This document shows positions 1 through 6,349 of a stretch of 8,017 nt of DNA, one piece after another (within the stretch, counting starts at the first letter, position 1; each line of letters begins with the position of its first letter). The position numbers were made by a program, and so were the translations under genes. Source of the stretch: Methanobacteriota archaeon (GTDB taxonomy: Archaea > Halobacteriota > Bog-38 > Methanoflorentales > Methanoflorentaceae). The notes below the pieces were generated by a model. That model was not told where the DNA came from, ran no database searches, and was given only the letters and a program-made list of their open reading frames with translations. The DNA is taken from assembly GCA_028679495.1 (NCBI GenBank), contig JAJRBK010000233.1, positions 1 to 8,017 of the forward strand, given 5' to 3'.

Positions 1-816
1 ACAGGTGAGAAATTCTTTGTAGGCGGATACGGAGCTATGCCTCCTTTCATGGAGCGTTATAAGACACTTTATGACTTTCAAAGGCTTTGCGATCTACCCT
101 TTGAGAATTTCATTGGAGAAATGGACTCAAGCAATGTATCTCTCGCCGTCCTCCATGCGGAATTTGCTTATGGAAATGCTGAACAACTGAACAGAACTGT
201 TGGTGAATTTGTAAAAAAGTTTCCTGAGAAGCTTTTGGGGTTTGCCGGGATAGACCCCATTGTCTCCAAGGACCCTGTCGGCGATTTGGACCGGTATGTC
301 AATGATTGGGGGATGAGAGGTCTAAATTTACAGACCTGTGTCCAGGGATGGTACGCCAACGACAAAAGGCTTTACCCTCTGTATTCCTATTGTCAGGAGA
401 AGAGGCTGCCTGTTTCAATCCACGCCTCAGTGAATTTTATGACAAACCGAAGAATCAATTACGGCCACCCTCTCTGTCTCGATGAGATTGCATGTGAATT
501 CCAGGATCTTACTATTGTTGCGAACCACGGAGGCTGGCCTTGGGTCACCGAAATGGTCGCGGTCGCCTGGAAGCATCCCACCGTTTTTGTCGAGCTGGGA
601 GGGATATCTCCAAAGTACATTGCTAAATCCGGATCCGGTTGGGAGCCAATTTTAGCCTATGGAAACTCCGTTCTTCAGGACCAGATACTGTTTGCCACAG
701 ATTCTTTGATCCCTTATGGGCGTGTCTTGAAGGAGATAGACCAGCTGCCCTGGAAAGACAGCGTCAAAGAGAAATTCCTATGCGCGAACGCGATGAGAGT
801 TCTGGGAATGTCTTGA
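1..816 (+). CDS. Amidohydrolase-2 family metal-dependent hydrolase/decarboxylase, 5'-truncated
   Basis: The frame is open to the left edge, so the true start lies upstream; the ATG at 37 sits inside the fold and has no Shine-Dalgarno. 271 codons are visible. The pattern fits the TIM-barrel amidohydrolase-2 family (PF04909, which includes aminocarboxymuconate-semialdehyde and resorcylate decarboxylases). Counting the first window codon as 1, candidate metal or catalytic residues are His141 in a PVSIHAS strand, His176 in ANHGGWPW and Asp234 in FATDSLIP, and the chain closes with the usual NAMRVLG helix. The N-terminal HxH metal pair would lie before the window. Members are cytosolic and hydrolyse or non-oxidatively decarboxylate cyclic or aromatic acids; the substrate here is unknown. 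It precedes a CoA ligase by 15 nt on the same strand, which suggests it prepares or processes a carboxylic acid. Family assignment is firm, the reaction is not. Confidence 0.85.
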   Translation, partial: TGEKFFVGGYGAMPPFMERYKTLYDFQRLCDLPFENFIGEMDSSNVSLAVLHAEFAYGNAEQLNRTVGEFVKKFPEKLLGFAGIDPIVSKDPVGDLDRYVNDWGMRGLNLQTCVQGWYANDKRLYPLYSYCQEKRLPVSIHASVNFMTNRRINYGHPLCLDEIACEFQDLTIVANHGGWPWVTEMVAVAWKHPTVFVELGGISPKYIAKSGSGWEPILAYGNSVLQDQILFATDSLIPYGRVLKEIDQLPWKDSVKEKFLCANAMRVLGMS

Positions 817-822
817 AAGGAA
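817..822 (+). promoter_or_regulatory. Shine-Dalgarno of the CoA ligase gene
   Basis: AAGGAA lies just after the amidohydrolase stop. It is 9 nt before the ATG at 832 but abuts the in-frame GTG at 823, so it supports the ATG as the real start. Confidence 0.6.
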
Positions 823-831
823 GTGCGTTTT

Positions 832-2172
832 ATGACCAATCACCCGAAATATTTGAATGAACCCATCGAAACTATGAATTCTGACGAGCTTCGCGAAAAG
901 GTACAACAGCCAAAATTTCTAAAACAGATAAAATACGTCCTCTCTAATAGCCCTTTTTACCGGAAGAAATTCAAAGATGCTGGATTAGAATTAGGGGACA
1001 TAACAGGTCTCAGGGACTTGTCCAGAATTCCTTTTACCGTAAAGGACGAAATCAGAGAAAGCCAAGCCAAATTCCCTCTCTTGGGAGAGCATATGGCTTG
1101 CGGTTGGGAAAAGGTCAGGAGGATATATTCCAGCAGTGGGACGACAGGGCGACCCGCATTCATGGGATTAACGCATCATGATCTTGTCAATGTATGGTTA
1201 GAAATAGCATCTCGTGCCCGCTATTGTGGTGGGTACGGCTCTGGAGACCGCGTAGTCCTCACAGTGAATATTGGCCCCTTCGCGGCTGGATCGGAACTCA
1301 CCGCATTCGAGAAAATCGGTTGTACCACTGTACCCTTGCCACCTGGAAACACTGACCGAGTAATCACTGCCATCCAACTCGGAGCCAACGGCCTTTTAGC
1401 CACACCATCGTATGTTCAATACCTGATAACATGGTGTAGCCAAAGTGGCATTGACCCGGCGTCTCTTGGCCTTCGAAAGATCACCGTGTCGGGCGAACCA
1501 GGGGGAAGCATTCCTGCCATCCGAGAAAAAATGCAGTCGGCATTCAACGCTTTTGTAACTGAGACGGCGGGCCTTGCTGATATTGCGATGTCTATCTGGG
1601 GCGAGTGCGTACACCAATGCGGGATGCACCTGTGTGCTCAGGAATTTGCACTTGTAGAACTCATTGACCCTACCACAGGCCGAAGCATCGAACTTCAAGA
1701 AGGGATCACTGGTGAACTGGTTTATACTGCAATTGACCGGGAATGTACCCCGGTGGTCAGATTCAGAAGCAGAGATCACGTCCAGATGTGGACTTCGAAG
1801 TGCGAGTGCGGCCGGACCAGCCCTCGTATAAGAATCATCGGCAGAACGGACGACATGCTTATCATCCAAGGAGTTAACGTCTTTCCGTCAGCCATTAAAG
1901 CGGTTGTGGGAGATTTCAAGCCCCGGACCACCGGAGAACTGGAGATACAGCTAGCGGAGCCGGGTCCGGCAGCGAAAGCCCCTTTGCCAATCAAGATAGA
2001 ATACAGTTCACAGATCGGTGATTTAGAAAACCTGAAATCTGAACTCGAATCGGCTCTCAGAGAAAAACTGGTATTCAGGGCACAAGTCCAACTCGTCCCA
2101 GAAGGAACCTTACCAAGGTACGAGTATAAGGGCAAATTGATCAGGAAGCTCTATGAGGAAAAGCAACCTTGA
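832..2172 (+). CDS. Phenylacetate-CoA ligase (PaaK) family AMP-forming acyl-CoA ligase
   Basis: The product of 446 residues activates a carboxylic acid with ATP and CoA to an acyl-CoA, AMP and pyrophosphate, in the cytosol. PaaK-type signatures appear in order: SPFYRKKF near the N terminus, the phosphate-binding loop SSSGTTGRP (residues 100-108), the TETAGLAD adenine-side motif, RFRSRDH, CECGR (324-328), then GRTDDMLIIQGVNVFP (from 337), which is diagnostic of this family, and a C-terminal cap with lysines 433 and 435 in YKGKLIRK, one likely catalytic. Length is normal for the family (about 430-450). An in-frame GTG at 823 would add three residues, but the Shine-Dalgarno spacing favours the ATG. 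Cys259, Cys263, His266, Cys324 and Cys326 could form a metal site (inference). Being immediately downstream of the amidohydrolase suggests one operon. Substrate is uncertain: phenylacetate or another aryl or short acid, since many members of this family are not phenylacetate-specific. Confidence 0.9.
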   Translation: MTNHPKYLNEPIETMNSDELREKVQQPKFLKQIKYVLSNSPFYRKKFKDAGLELGDITGLRDLSRIPFTVKDEIRESQAKFPLLGEHMACGWEKVRRIYSSSGTTGRPAFMGLTHHDLVNVWLEIASRARYCGGYGSGDRVVLTVNIGPFAAGSELTAFEKIGCTTVPLPPGNTDRVITAIQLGANGLLATPSYVQYLITWCSQSGIDPASLGLRKITVSGEPGGSIPAIREKMQSAFNAFVTETAGLADIAMSIWGECVHQCGMHLCAQEFALVELIDPTTGRSIELQEGITGELVYTAIDRECTPVVRFRSRDHVQMWTSKCECGRTSPRIRIIGRTDDMLIIQGVNVFPSAIKAVVGDFKPRTTGELEIQLAEPGPAAKAPLPIKIEYSSQIGDLENLKSELESALREKLVFRAQVQLVPEGTLPRYEYKGKLIRKLYEEKQP

Positions 2173-2186
2173 GTAATGTGCAAGGT

Positions 2187-2225
2187 CACTGTGAGATCTC
2201 TTCAGAGATAGAACTCACGTCAGTG
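2187..2225 (+). terminator. Bulged hairpin after the ligase gene, possible terminator
   Basis: Starting 15 nt after the ligase stop, an imperfect dyad can fold with three stacked stems: CACT with AGTG, GTGAG with CTCAC, and ATCTC with GAGAT around a TTCA loop. That gives 14 pairs with one-sided bulges of 3 and 4 nt. A pyrimidine-rich stretch ending in TTTT (2236-2244) follows about 10 nt later. It sits between convergent genes, where a terminator is expected. The bulges and the displaced T-run make it a non-canonical intrinsic terminator, so it may instead protect the 3' end or act otherwise. Most of the remaining 2226-2314 gap shows nothing I can name. Confidence 0.4.
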
Positions 2226-2314
2226 TCCTGAAAATGCTCTCTTTTCGTACCTTAACTTCGGAATTCGGACTAAATTCCTATCTGACGAAATGCGGCAATC
2301 AAACAAGCCAGTTT

Positions 2315-2806
2315 CTACGAATAGAAATTGTACTTGTCCCAAAAATCCTTGTGTCGCTGCTGCCAGTCCGGCCCGAACTTTTTGTCATAATATGCTGCAA
2401 ACCTATCCATCCAGCGCCACCAGAAATTCTTGCCTTTTTCCTTCGCCTCCAAAATGTCCTTCAAGAAGACTACGATATTAGCCATCTCGTCTTTGGGGAT
2501 GTAAGAAGCGGCACCCTTTTGGAAGGATTTGACAGTATCGTCCAAGCTCAGGGCGTGAGCCGTCAACATGACTGCTATGATGCCTTTCTTGGTAGCAATA
2601 TTTAGGAGTTCGTATCCATTGACCCCCATGATGTCCAAGATAGCTATATCAAAAGTCTTCGTCTCAAGCAGTTCCTTGGCTTCTTCAAATGAGGATGCAG
2701 TAAAGATCTCACACATCGACAGCAAGCCCTTGAGCACTTCCAGTATGTCCGGTTCATCATCTACAACAAGAACTCTCTTCCCTGCCAAGAGATTCATTTC
2801 CTTCAT
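2315..2806 (-). CDS. Single-domain response regulator with aromatic-rich C-terminal tail
   Basis: A CheY-like receiver of 163 residues. The acidic pocket is Asp16-Asp17 in VVDDEPD, the phospho-acceptor is Asp58 in AILDIMG, the switch threonine is Thr82 in MLTAHA, and the conserved lysine is Lys105 in IPKDE. All canonical residues are present, so it should be phosphorylatable. No DNA-binding or enzymatic output domain follows. Instead residues 128-162 form a short tail in which 14 of 35 residues are Phe, Trp or Tyr, with acidic and basic residues between them, probably a helical protein-binding or oligomerisation element (inference). The ATG at 2806 is supported by GGAG 8 nt upstream (2815-2818). 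An alternative ATG three codons in is possible. No sensor kinase is in the window. The gene follows iorB by about 195 nt on the same strand, so it may have its own promoter. It likely acts by contacting a partner protein; the partner is unknown. Confidence 0.88.
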   Translation of the reverse strand: MKEMNLLAGKRVLVVDDEPDILEVLKGLLSMCEIFTASSFEEAKELLETKTFDIAILDIMGVNGYELLNIATKKGIIAVMLTAHALSLDDTVKSFQKGAASYIPKDEMANIVVFLKDILEAKEKGKNFWWRWMDRFAAYYDKKFGPDWQQRHKDFWDKYNFYS

Positions 2807-2845
2807 ATCAAGGTCTCCATATGTCCTTTCTAAATTCCCTGATGT

Positions 2846-2926
2846 TGTTTACACCATTTTCGGTACTTCTTAACCAAGCATAACACGCTTATATCCCGCT
2901 TCGACTGAACTTTCCCTGTGTAAACA
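2846..2926. repeat. Spaced inverted repeat upstream of the response regulator
   Basis: TGTTTACAC (2846-2854) and its exact reverse complement GTGTAAACA (2918-2926) flank 63 nt in the gap between iorB and the response regulator. Both arms extend partly further (GATG at 2841-2844, ATC at 2926-2928). This 9-bp perfect dyad in the likely promoter region could be a pair of operator sites for a looping or cooperative regulator, or it could pair in the transcript. No convincing -35/-10 pair was found between the arms. Confidence 0.35.
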
Positions 2927-2934
2927 TCATTGAC

Positions 2935-2949
2935 CCGGCCGGTGGCCAG
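2935..2949 (-). other. Short GC-rich hairpin downstream of iorB
   Basis: On the minus strand CTGGCC and GGCCGG can pair (one G-T wobble) around a 3-nt loop, about 50 nt past the iorB stop. There is no following U-run, so it is not a textbook intrinsic terminator. It could mark the 3' end of the liv-ior transcript or simply be a chance palindrome. Confidence 0.2.
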
Positions 2950-3001
2950 CTACTTCGGTCTTCGATCTTGTGGGGATGCACCAGTTGGAGAGCTATATAC
3001 G

Positions 3002-3580
3002 CTATGCTTTCAGAGTTTTTTTCTCCTCCATCCCTCTATCAAAACCTGCGTCGAAGACCATAAGGTTCTTCTCCTTGAGCCGATCGGGGCTGATTTGCTG
3101 AATCACAAGCCTGAGGTCCTCGTGGCTGAACGGGTCATTTGCAGAAGCGGAAAAATACCCTAAGAGGGCAAGGTTGGATGACATTGGCGTTCCCATTGCG
3201 ATTGCTATTGAGCTCGCCGGTACGCCTCGGCATTGAATTCCTTTGGCGTCGAGATAGTCTTTGACTTTTTTATTGGGGAAAGCAGGAGAGGAGGTGTTTA
3301 CAAACAATCTACCTGCCGGGGCCACAAAAGGCAAATTCTTGTAACCCTCGTTCTCCTCTAAAGCGAGAACTAGTTGGGCAGAGCCCGGTAGCACCAGCGA
3401 GCCCTGAACGTCCCCGAGTCTCAAATGGGAGACTACGGAGCCTCCCCGCTGGGCCATCCCGTGGGTCTCCGCCCCCATCACGTCATAGCCTTTCTGAATA
3501 GCTGCTTGGGAGAGGGCTTTTGTCATGAAAAGGATTCCCTGCCCCCCCAGACCACAAAGCACTAGATTGATTGTATTCAT
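3002..3580 (-). CDS. iorB: Indolepyruvate:ferredoxin oxidoreductase beta subunit (IorB)
   Basis: The gamma-type subunit of the arylpyruvate:ferredoxin oxidoreductase, 192 residues, close to the usual 190-200. Features are the N-terminal GLGGQG nucleotide-type loop (residues 10-15), ETHGMAQRGG (38-47), which is the family hallmark, and the following SHLRLG segment. It pairs with IorA to decarboxylate indolepyruvate, phenylpyruvate or hydroxyphenylpyruvate to the aryl-acetyl-CoA with transfer of two electrons to ferredoxin. The start is the ATG at 3580, which overlaps the iorA stop by 4 nt (ATGA) and has GGAGG four nucleotides upstream inside iorA, so translation is probably coupled. A longer in-frame extension to 3697 exists but lies within the iorA ferredoxin region and lacks family similarity, so I reject it. 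Confidence 0.94.
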   Translation of the reverse strand: MNTINLVLCGLGGQGILFMTKALSQAAIQKGYDVMGAETHGMAQRGGSVVSHLRLGDVQGSLVLPGSAQLVLALEENEGYKNLPFVAPAGRLFVNTSSPAFPNKKVKDYLDAKGIQCRGVPASSIAIAMGTPMSSNLALLGYFSASANDPFSHEDLRLVIQQISPDRLKEKNLMVFDAGFDRGMEEKKTLKA

Positions 3581-5439
3581 GCAGCCTCCACAATTGCACC
3601 TGTAGGACAGACCGACAAGCATACACCGCACCCTGAACAAATCTGCTGATTGATGCTCGTCCGTCCCAGCTCTTGATCTTGAAAAATGGCAGGGCATTCA
3701 AAATGCTCAATGCAGAAATTGCATTCTACACAGTCGTCGGTGATCAAGACTTTCTTTTTCTCGGGGATGGCTTTCTCTCTGTAAGCAATGAGGCAGGGGT
3801 GTCGGGCAATGATGACGGCAATACCCCCTCCCGGATCATTAACATACGCAGATGCCTTTTTAAGCACTTCGTTCATTTTCTCGAGATCGTAGGAATCCAC
3901 CACCTCCATAAATTCCACCCCACACCCGATCACTGTTTTTTCCAGAGAAATGGCCTTTCCTTTGCTGCCATCTGCCCGGATTCCCAGGGCGGGCGTAGGC
4001 TGCATCCCGGTCATAGCTGTAGTAAGGTTATCCATAATGACAAGAATGAACTTGGCTCCATTATAGACTGCATTCAGCAACCCTGAGGTTCCAGAATGAA
4101 AGAATGTGGAATCCCCGATGGTAGATACAATGGGTTGGGCTACACCATCTTGCTCGAATGAGTGGTAAAAACCCGCTGCCATGGTTATCGCAGCACCCAT
4201 GTCGAGAATCGTATCCACAGCGCCCATGTTTATACCCAAAGTGTAGCAGCCAATGTCCGAAGTAATTATGGCCTTTGGCAGAGCCTTCCTTATTGCAAAA
4301 AACGCAGCTCTGTGGGGACACCCCGGACACAGGGTGGGCTTGCGAACAGGAAGTCCCAACTCTTTTACTACCGCCATGGCCATTACAGATTCCTCTTCTT
4401 TTAGAGACTGCTGGCCCAACTCTGACAAAACATCACTGACCTTTCGGTGAATAACCTGGGGAAGCAGTTCACCCTCTCGAGGGATATGACCTGACAATCG
4501 GCCTAGGACCTTATGACGATCCCGGATAAGATACTCGATAAAAGCATCTGTTTCCTCAACAACAAGCACCTTTTCACAAGCCGACAAGAAATCCGATGTC
4601 AGGCTTTCCGGAAATGGGTACGGCGCGCCCAACTTAAGGACCGGGATATCTGTTCGGTCCTCTTCACGCAGAATATCTCTCAAAACAGCATACGGAACGC
4701 CGCCTGCGATGATGCCAAGGGGATATTGCTTGCCAGGTTTGAGGTCATGAAAATTGTGGGCTGAAAGTCTGTCAAACCTTTTACCTATTTCAATGCCCTT
4801 CTCGTTTAGTTCTGCATGAAGTGTGAGCCTGAACCGTGGTGTCGCCGCCCACCTGTCTGGATTCTTTCTGAAATCGGCCTTTCGTCCTCCTTCCACCATC
4901 GGTCCGTATGTGATAGACTGTCGGGCATGACATACGCGAACCGCGGGTCTCAGAATGACCGGCACTCTAAATTCCTCTGAGAGACTAAACGCCACGCCGA
5001 CCATCTCCCTGGCTTCTTGAGGAGTCGATGGATCGAGTACCGGAACCTTTGCAAATTTCGCCATAGATCGCGTATCCTGCTCAGTCGCGGAAGAATGTGG
5101 CATGGGTTCGTCACAAGAAATAATTACAAGCCCGCCTACCGTCCCTAAGTACGCGCAACTCATCAGAGAATCAGCCGCAACATTGAGCCCGACTTGCTTC
5201 ATGCAACAGGCAGCCCTCTTCCCTGATATCGAGGCGGCAAAAGCGGTGTCCAATCCTACCTTTTCATTTGTAGACCACTCCACATACGTATTAAATCCGC
5301 CTGTCTTCACAAATCTGACGACTTCCGGTATTATCTCCGAGCTAGGTGTCCCGGGGTAGGCAGTGACTACTTGACAGCCAGACTCCACTATTCCTAATGC
5401 TATGGCCCCATTCCCCAAAAGGATTTCTCGCCTTTCCAT
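3577..5439 (-). CDS. iorA: Indolepyruvate:ferredoxin oxidoreductase alpha subunit (IorA)
   Basis: The catalytic subunit, 620 residues, typical for the family. It binds thiamine diphosphate and iron-sulfur clusters and acts with IorB on aromatic 2-oxoacids in the cytosol of anaerobes. In order: the N-terminal pyrimidine-binding region with AYPGTPSSEI (27-36), EWSTNEKVG (54-62) carrying conserved glutamates, and MKQVGLN (80-86); a central transferase-like domain; the TPP-binding domain with CPGCPHR (371-377) and the Mg/TPP motif from GDS (442-444) to DN (470-471); and a C-terminal 2[4Fe-4S] ferredoxin domain with Cys570, 573, 576, 582 and Cys601, 604, 607, 611. All eight cluster cysteines are intact. 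The ATG has AAGGAA four nucleotides upstream. It overlaps iorB by 4 nt. Its position behind livMGF suggests the importer supplies the amino acid or acid it processes (inference). Oxygen sensitivity of such enzymes points to anaerobic life. Confidence 0.96.
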   Translation of the reverse strand: MERREILLGNGAIALGIVESGCQVVTAYPGTPSSEIIPEVVRFVKTGGFNTYVEWSTNEKVGLDTAFAASISGKRAACCMKQVGLNVAADSLMSCAYLGTVGGLVIISCDEPMPHSSATEQDTRSMAKFAKVPVLDPSTPQEAREMVGVAFSLSEEFRVPVILRPAVRVCHARQSITYGPMVEGGRKADFRKNPDRWAATPRFRLTLHAELNEKGIEIGKRFDRLSAHNFHDLKPGKQYPLGIIAGGVPYAVLRDILREEDRTDIPVLKLGAPYPFPESLTSDFLSACEKVLVVEETDAFIEYLIRDRHKVLGRLSGHIPREGELLPQVIHRKVSDVLSELGQQSLKEEESVMAMAVVKELGLPVRKPTLCPGCPHRAAFFAIRKALPKAIITSDIGCYTLGINMGAVDTILDMGAAITMAAGFYHSFEQDGVAQPIVSTIGDSTFFHSGTSGLLNAVYNGAKFILVIMDNLTTAMTGMQPTPALGIRADGSKGKAISLEKTVIGCGVEFMEVVDSYDLEKMNEVLKKASAYVNDPGGGIAVIIARHPCLIAYREKAIPEKKKVLITDDCVECNFCIEHFECPAIFQDQELGRTSINQQICSGCGVCLSVCPTGAIVEAA

Positions 5440-5448
5440 AGAGTTCCT

Positions 5449-5628
5449 TCACTCCTCTCCCATTTCTTTGTGGATCAAGATGGAATTTGCATAGCCAACT
5501 GATTCAGGAATAATGCAAACACTTGCCTCCATTGTACCGTGTTGCTTCTTCTCCTCATAAGCGGCATTCTGCAATATACTCCCCGGGCACGGAATTTTAT
5601 AGGGGTATTTGCTCTCTCCAGAGTACAC
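5449..5628 (-). CDS. Possible small protein, 59 residues, unknown function
   Basis: The gap between livF and iorA holds an open frame from GTG at 5628 to TGA at 5449-5451, ending 9 nt before the iorA start. AGGA (5638-5641) lies 9 nt before the GTG. The peptide has ordinary protein-like composition: balanced charge, no arginine excess, Cys14 and Cys38, a KYPYKIPCPGS segment and an acidic end (HKEMGEE). Neighbouring frames read as arginine-rich noise. I do not recognise the family and see no signal peptide or membrane helix. The frame is in fact open back to a TAG at 5656-5658, overlapping the livF end, without an ATG. A competing 59-codon frame starts at the ATG at 5654, overlapping the livF stop as ATGA, and runs to 5475; a frameshift near 5630 would join its start to this frame. 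So this may be a real small gene, a gene broken by a shift, or a relic. Confidence 0.4.
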   Translation of the reverse strand: MYSGESKYPYKIPCPGSILQNAAYEEKKQHGTMEASVCIIPESVGYANSILIHKEMGEE

Positions 5629-5637
5629 GCAATGCCA

Positions 5638-5641
5638 TCCT
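5638..5641 (-). promoter_or_regulatory. Candidate Shine-Dalgarno of the small ORF
   Basis: AGGA on the minus strand, 9 nt before the proposed GTG at 5628. It is the only support for that start and is weak on its own. Confidence 0.3.
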
Positions 5642-5650
5642 GTTGATTGC

Positions 5651-6349
5651 TCATACTAGCAAATACCTCTTCCTGATTTCTTCGTTTTCTCTCAGTTCCT
5701 GAATGCTCCCGTGGTATCGAATGTGACCGTTATCAATAATATAACCGTAGTCGCTTAGACTCAGCGCCGAAAGGATATTTTGTTCGGCCAGTAAGATGCT
5801 TATTTCTGAACTTCTAAGCTTCTTGACCTGATCTTCAATCTCTCTTACAATGATCGGTGCTAAACCTTCGGTTGGCTCATCCAACAAAATAAATGCAGGG
5901 TTTGTAACCAGGGCTCTGGCAAGGGTCAGCATCTGCTGCTCTCCGCCACTCAGGTTGCCTGCCCTTCGCGATTTCACAGCCCTCAGAACCGGGAGAATCT
6001 CGTAAACCCTTTGCCTGTTCCACTTGGTCCTTTCCTCCGTTTTTCTTTCAGATATTTCGAGGTTCTCGTCTGTCGTTAGATCCGCAAAAACCCTACGGTC
6101 ATCCGGTACATAGGCAATCCCCATTCGGGCGACGACATGCGGTCTTCTCCCTGTAATCACCTCTCCCTTGAACAGAATCGTGCCTTCGTGAGGCGGAGTC
6201 AGACCCATGATACTTCTCATGGTTGTGCTTTTCCCCGCTCCATTTCTTCCCAGGAGGCAAACGATTTGACCCTTTGATACCTTTATGGAGACCCCAAACA
6301 GTACGTGGGACAGGCCATAGTAGGTATGGATGGTATCGACTTCCAGCAT
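5651..6349 (-). CDS. livF: Branched-chain amino acid-type ABC transporter ATP-binding protein LivF
   Basis: One of two ATPases that drive the LIV-type importer at the inner face of the membrane, 232 residues (usual about 235). Walker A is GRNGAGKS (34-41), the signature is LSGGEQQ (133-139), and Walker B with catalytic Glu is FILLDEPTEG (153-162, Glu158). As in other LivF proteins the Q-loop position reads YVPDDRRVF, close to the common PEGRRVF, and the switch position is Gln in AEQN. The start is the ATG at 6349, joined to the livG stop as TGATG. An in-frame TTG one codon earlier is less likely because GGAGG (6359-6363) sits 9 nt before the ATG. The chain ends with the normal IRKRYL tail. 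The substrate is set by a binding protein that is not in this window; branched-chain or aromatic amino acids, amides or aromatic acids are all known for this family. Confidence 0.95.
   Translation of the reverse strand: MLEVDTIHTYYGLSHVLFGVSIKVSKGQIVCLLGRNGAGKSTTMRSIMGLTPPHEGTILFKGEVITGRRPHVVARMGIAYVPDDRRVFADLTTDENLEISERKTEERTKWNRQRVYEILPVLRAVKSRRAGNLSGGEQQMLTLARALVTNPAFILLDEPTEGLAPIIVREIEDQVKKLRSSEISILLAEQNILSALSLSDYGYIIDNGHIRYHGSIQELRENEEIRKRYLLV

Noticed and set aside
1396..2135. Long open frames on the minus strand opposite the CoA ligase
   Set aside because: They are antisense shadows of a clearly recognised gene, with low-quality composition and no recognisable domain.
2260..2278. GGAATT/AATTCC hairpin as a terminator for the response regulator
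   Set aside because: Only six AT-rich pairs with a 7-nt loop and no U-run after it on the minus strand.
2234..2605. Plus-strand frame of 123 codons across the end of the response regulator
   Set aside because: It mostly overlaps the receiver gene antisense, has no Shine-Dalgarno and no recognisable domain.
2803..2820. Five-codon leader peptide ending in ATGA overlap with the response regulator start
   Set aside because: Such a short frame is easily met by chance, and no attenuator-like structure accompanies it.
3581..3697. N-terminal extension of iorB by 39 residues
   Set aside because: It overlaps the iorA ferredoxin-domain coding sequence in another frame, shows no family similarity, and the ATG at 3580 has a strong Shine-Dalgarno and ATGA coupling.
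5475..5654. 59-codon frame starting at the ATGA overlap with the livF stop
   Set aside because: Not called as the main gene because its body is arginine-rich and looks like an out-of-frame reading; kept only as an alternative start for the small ORF.
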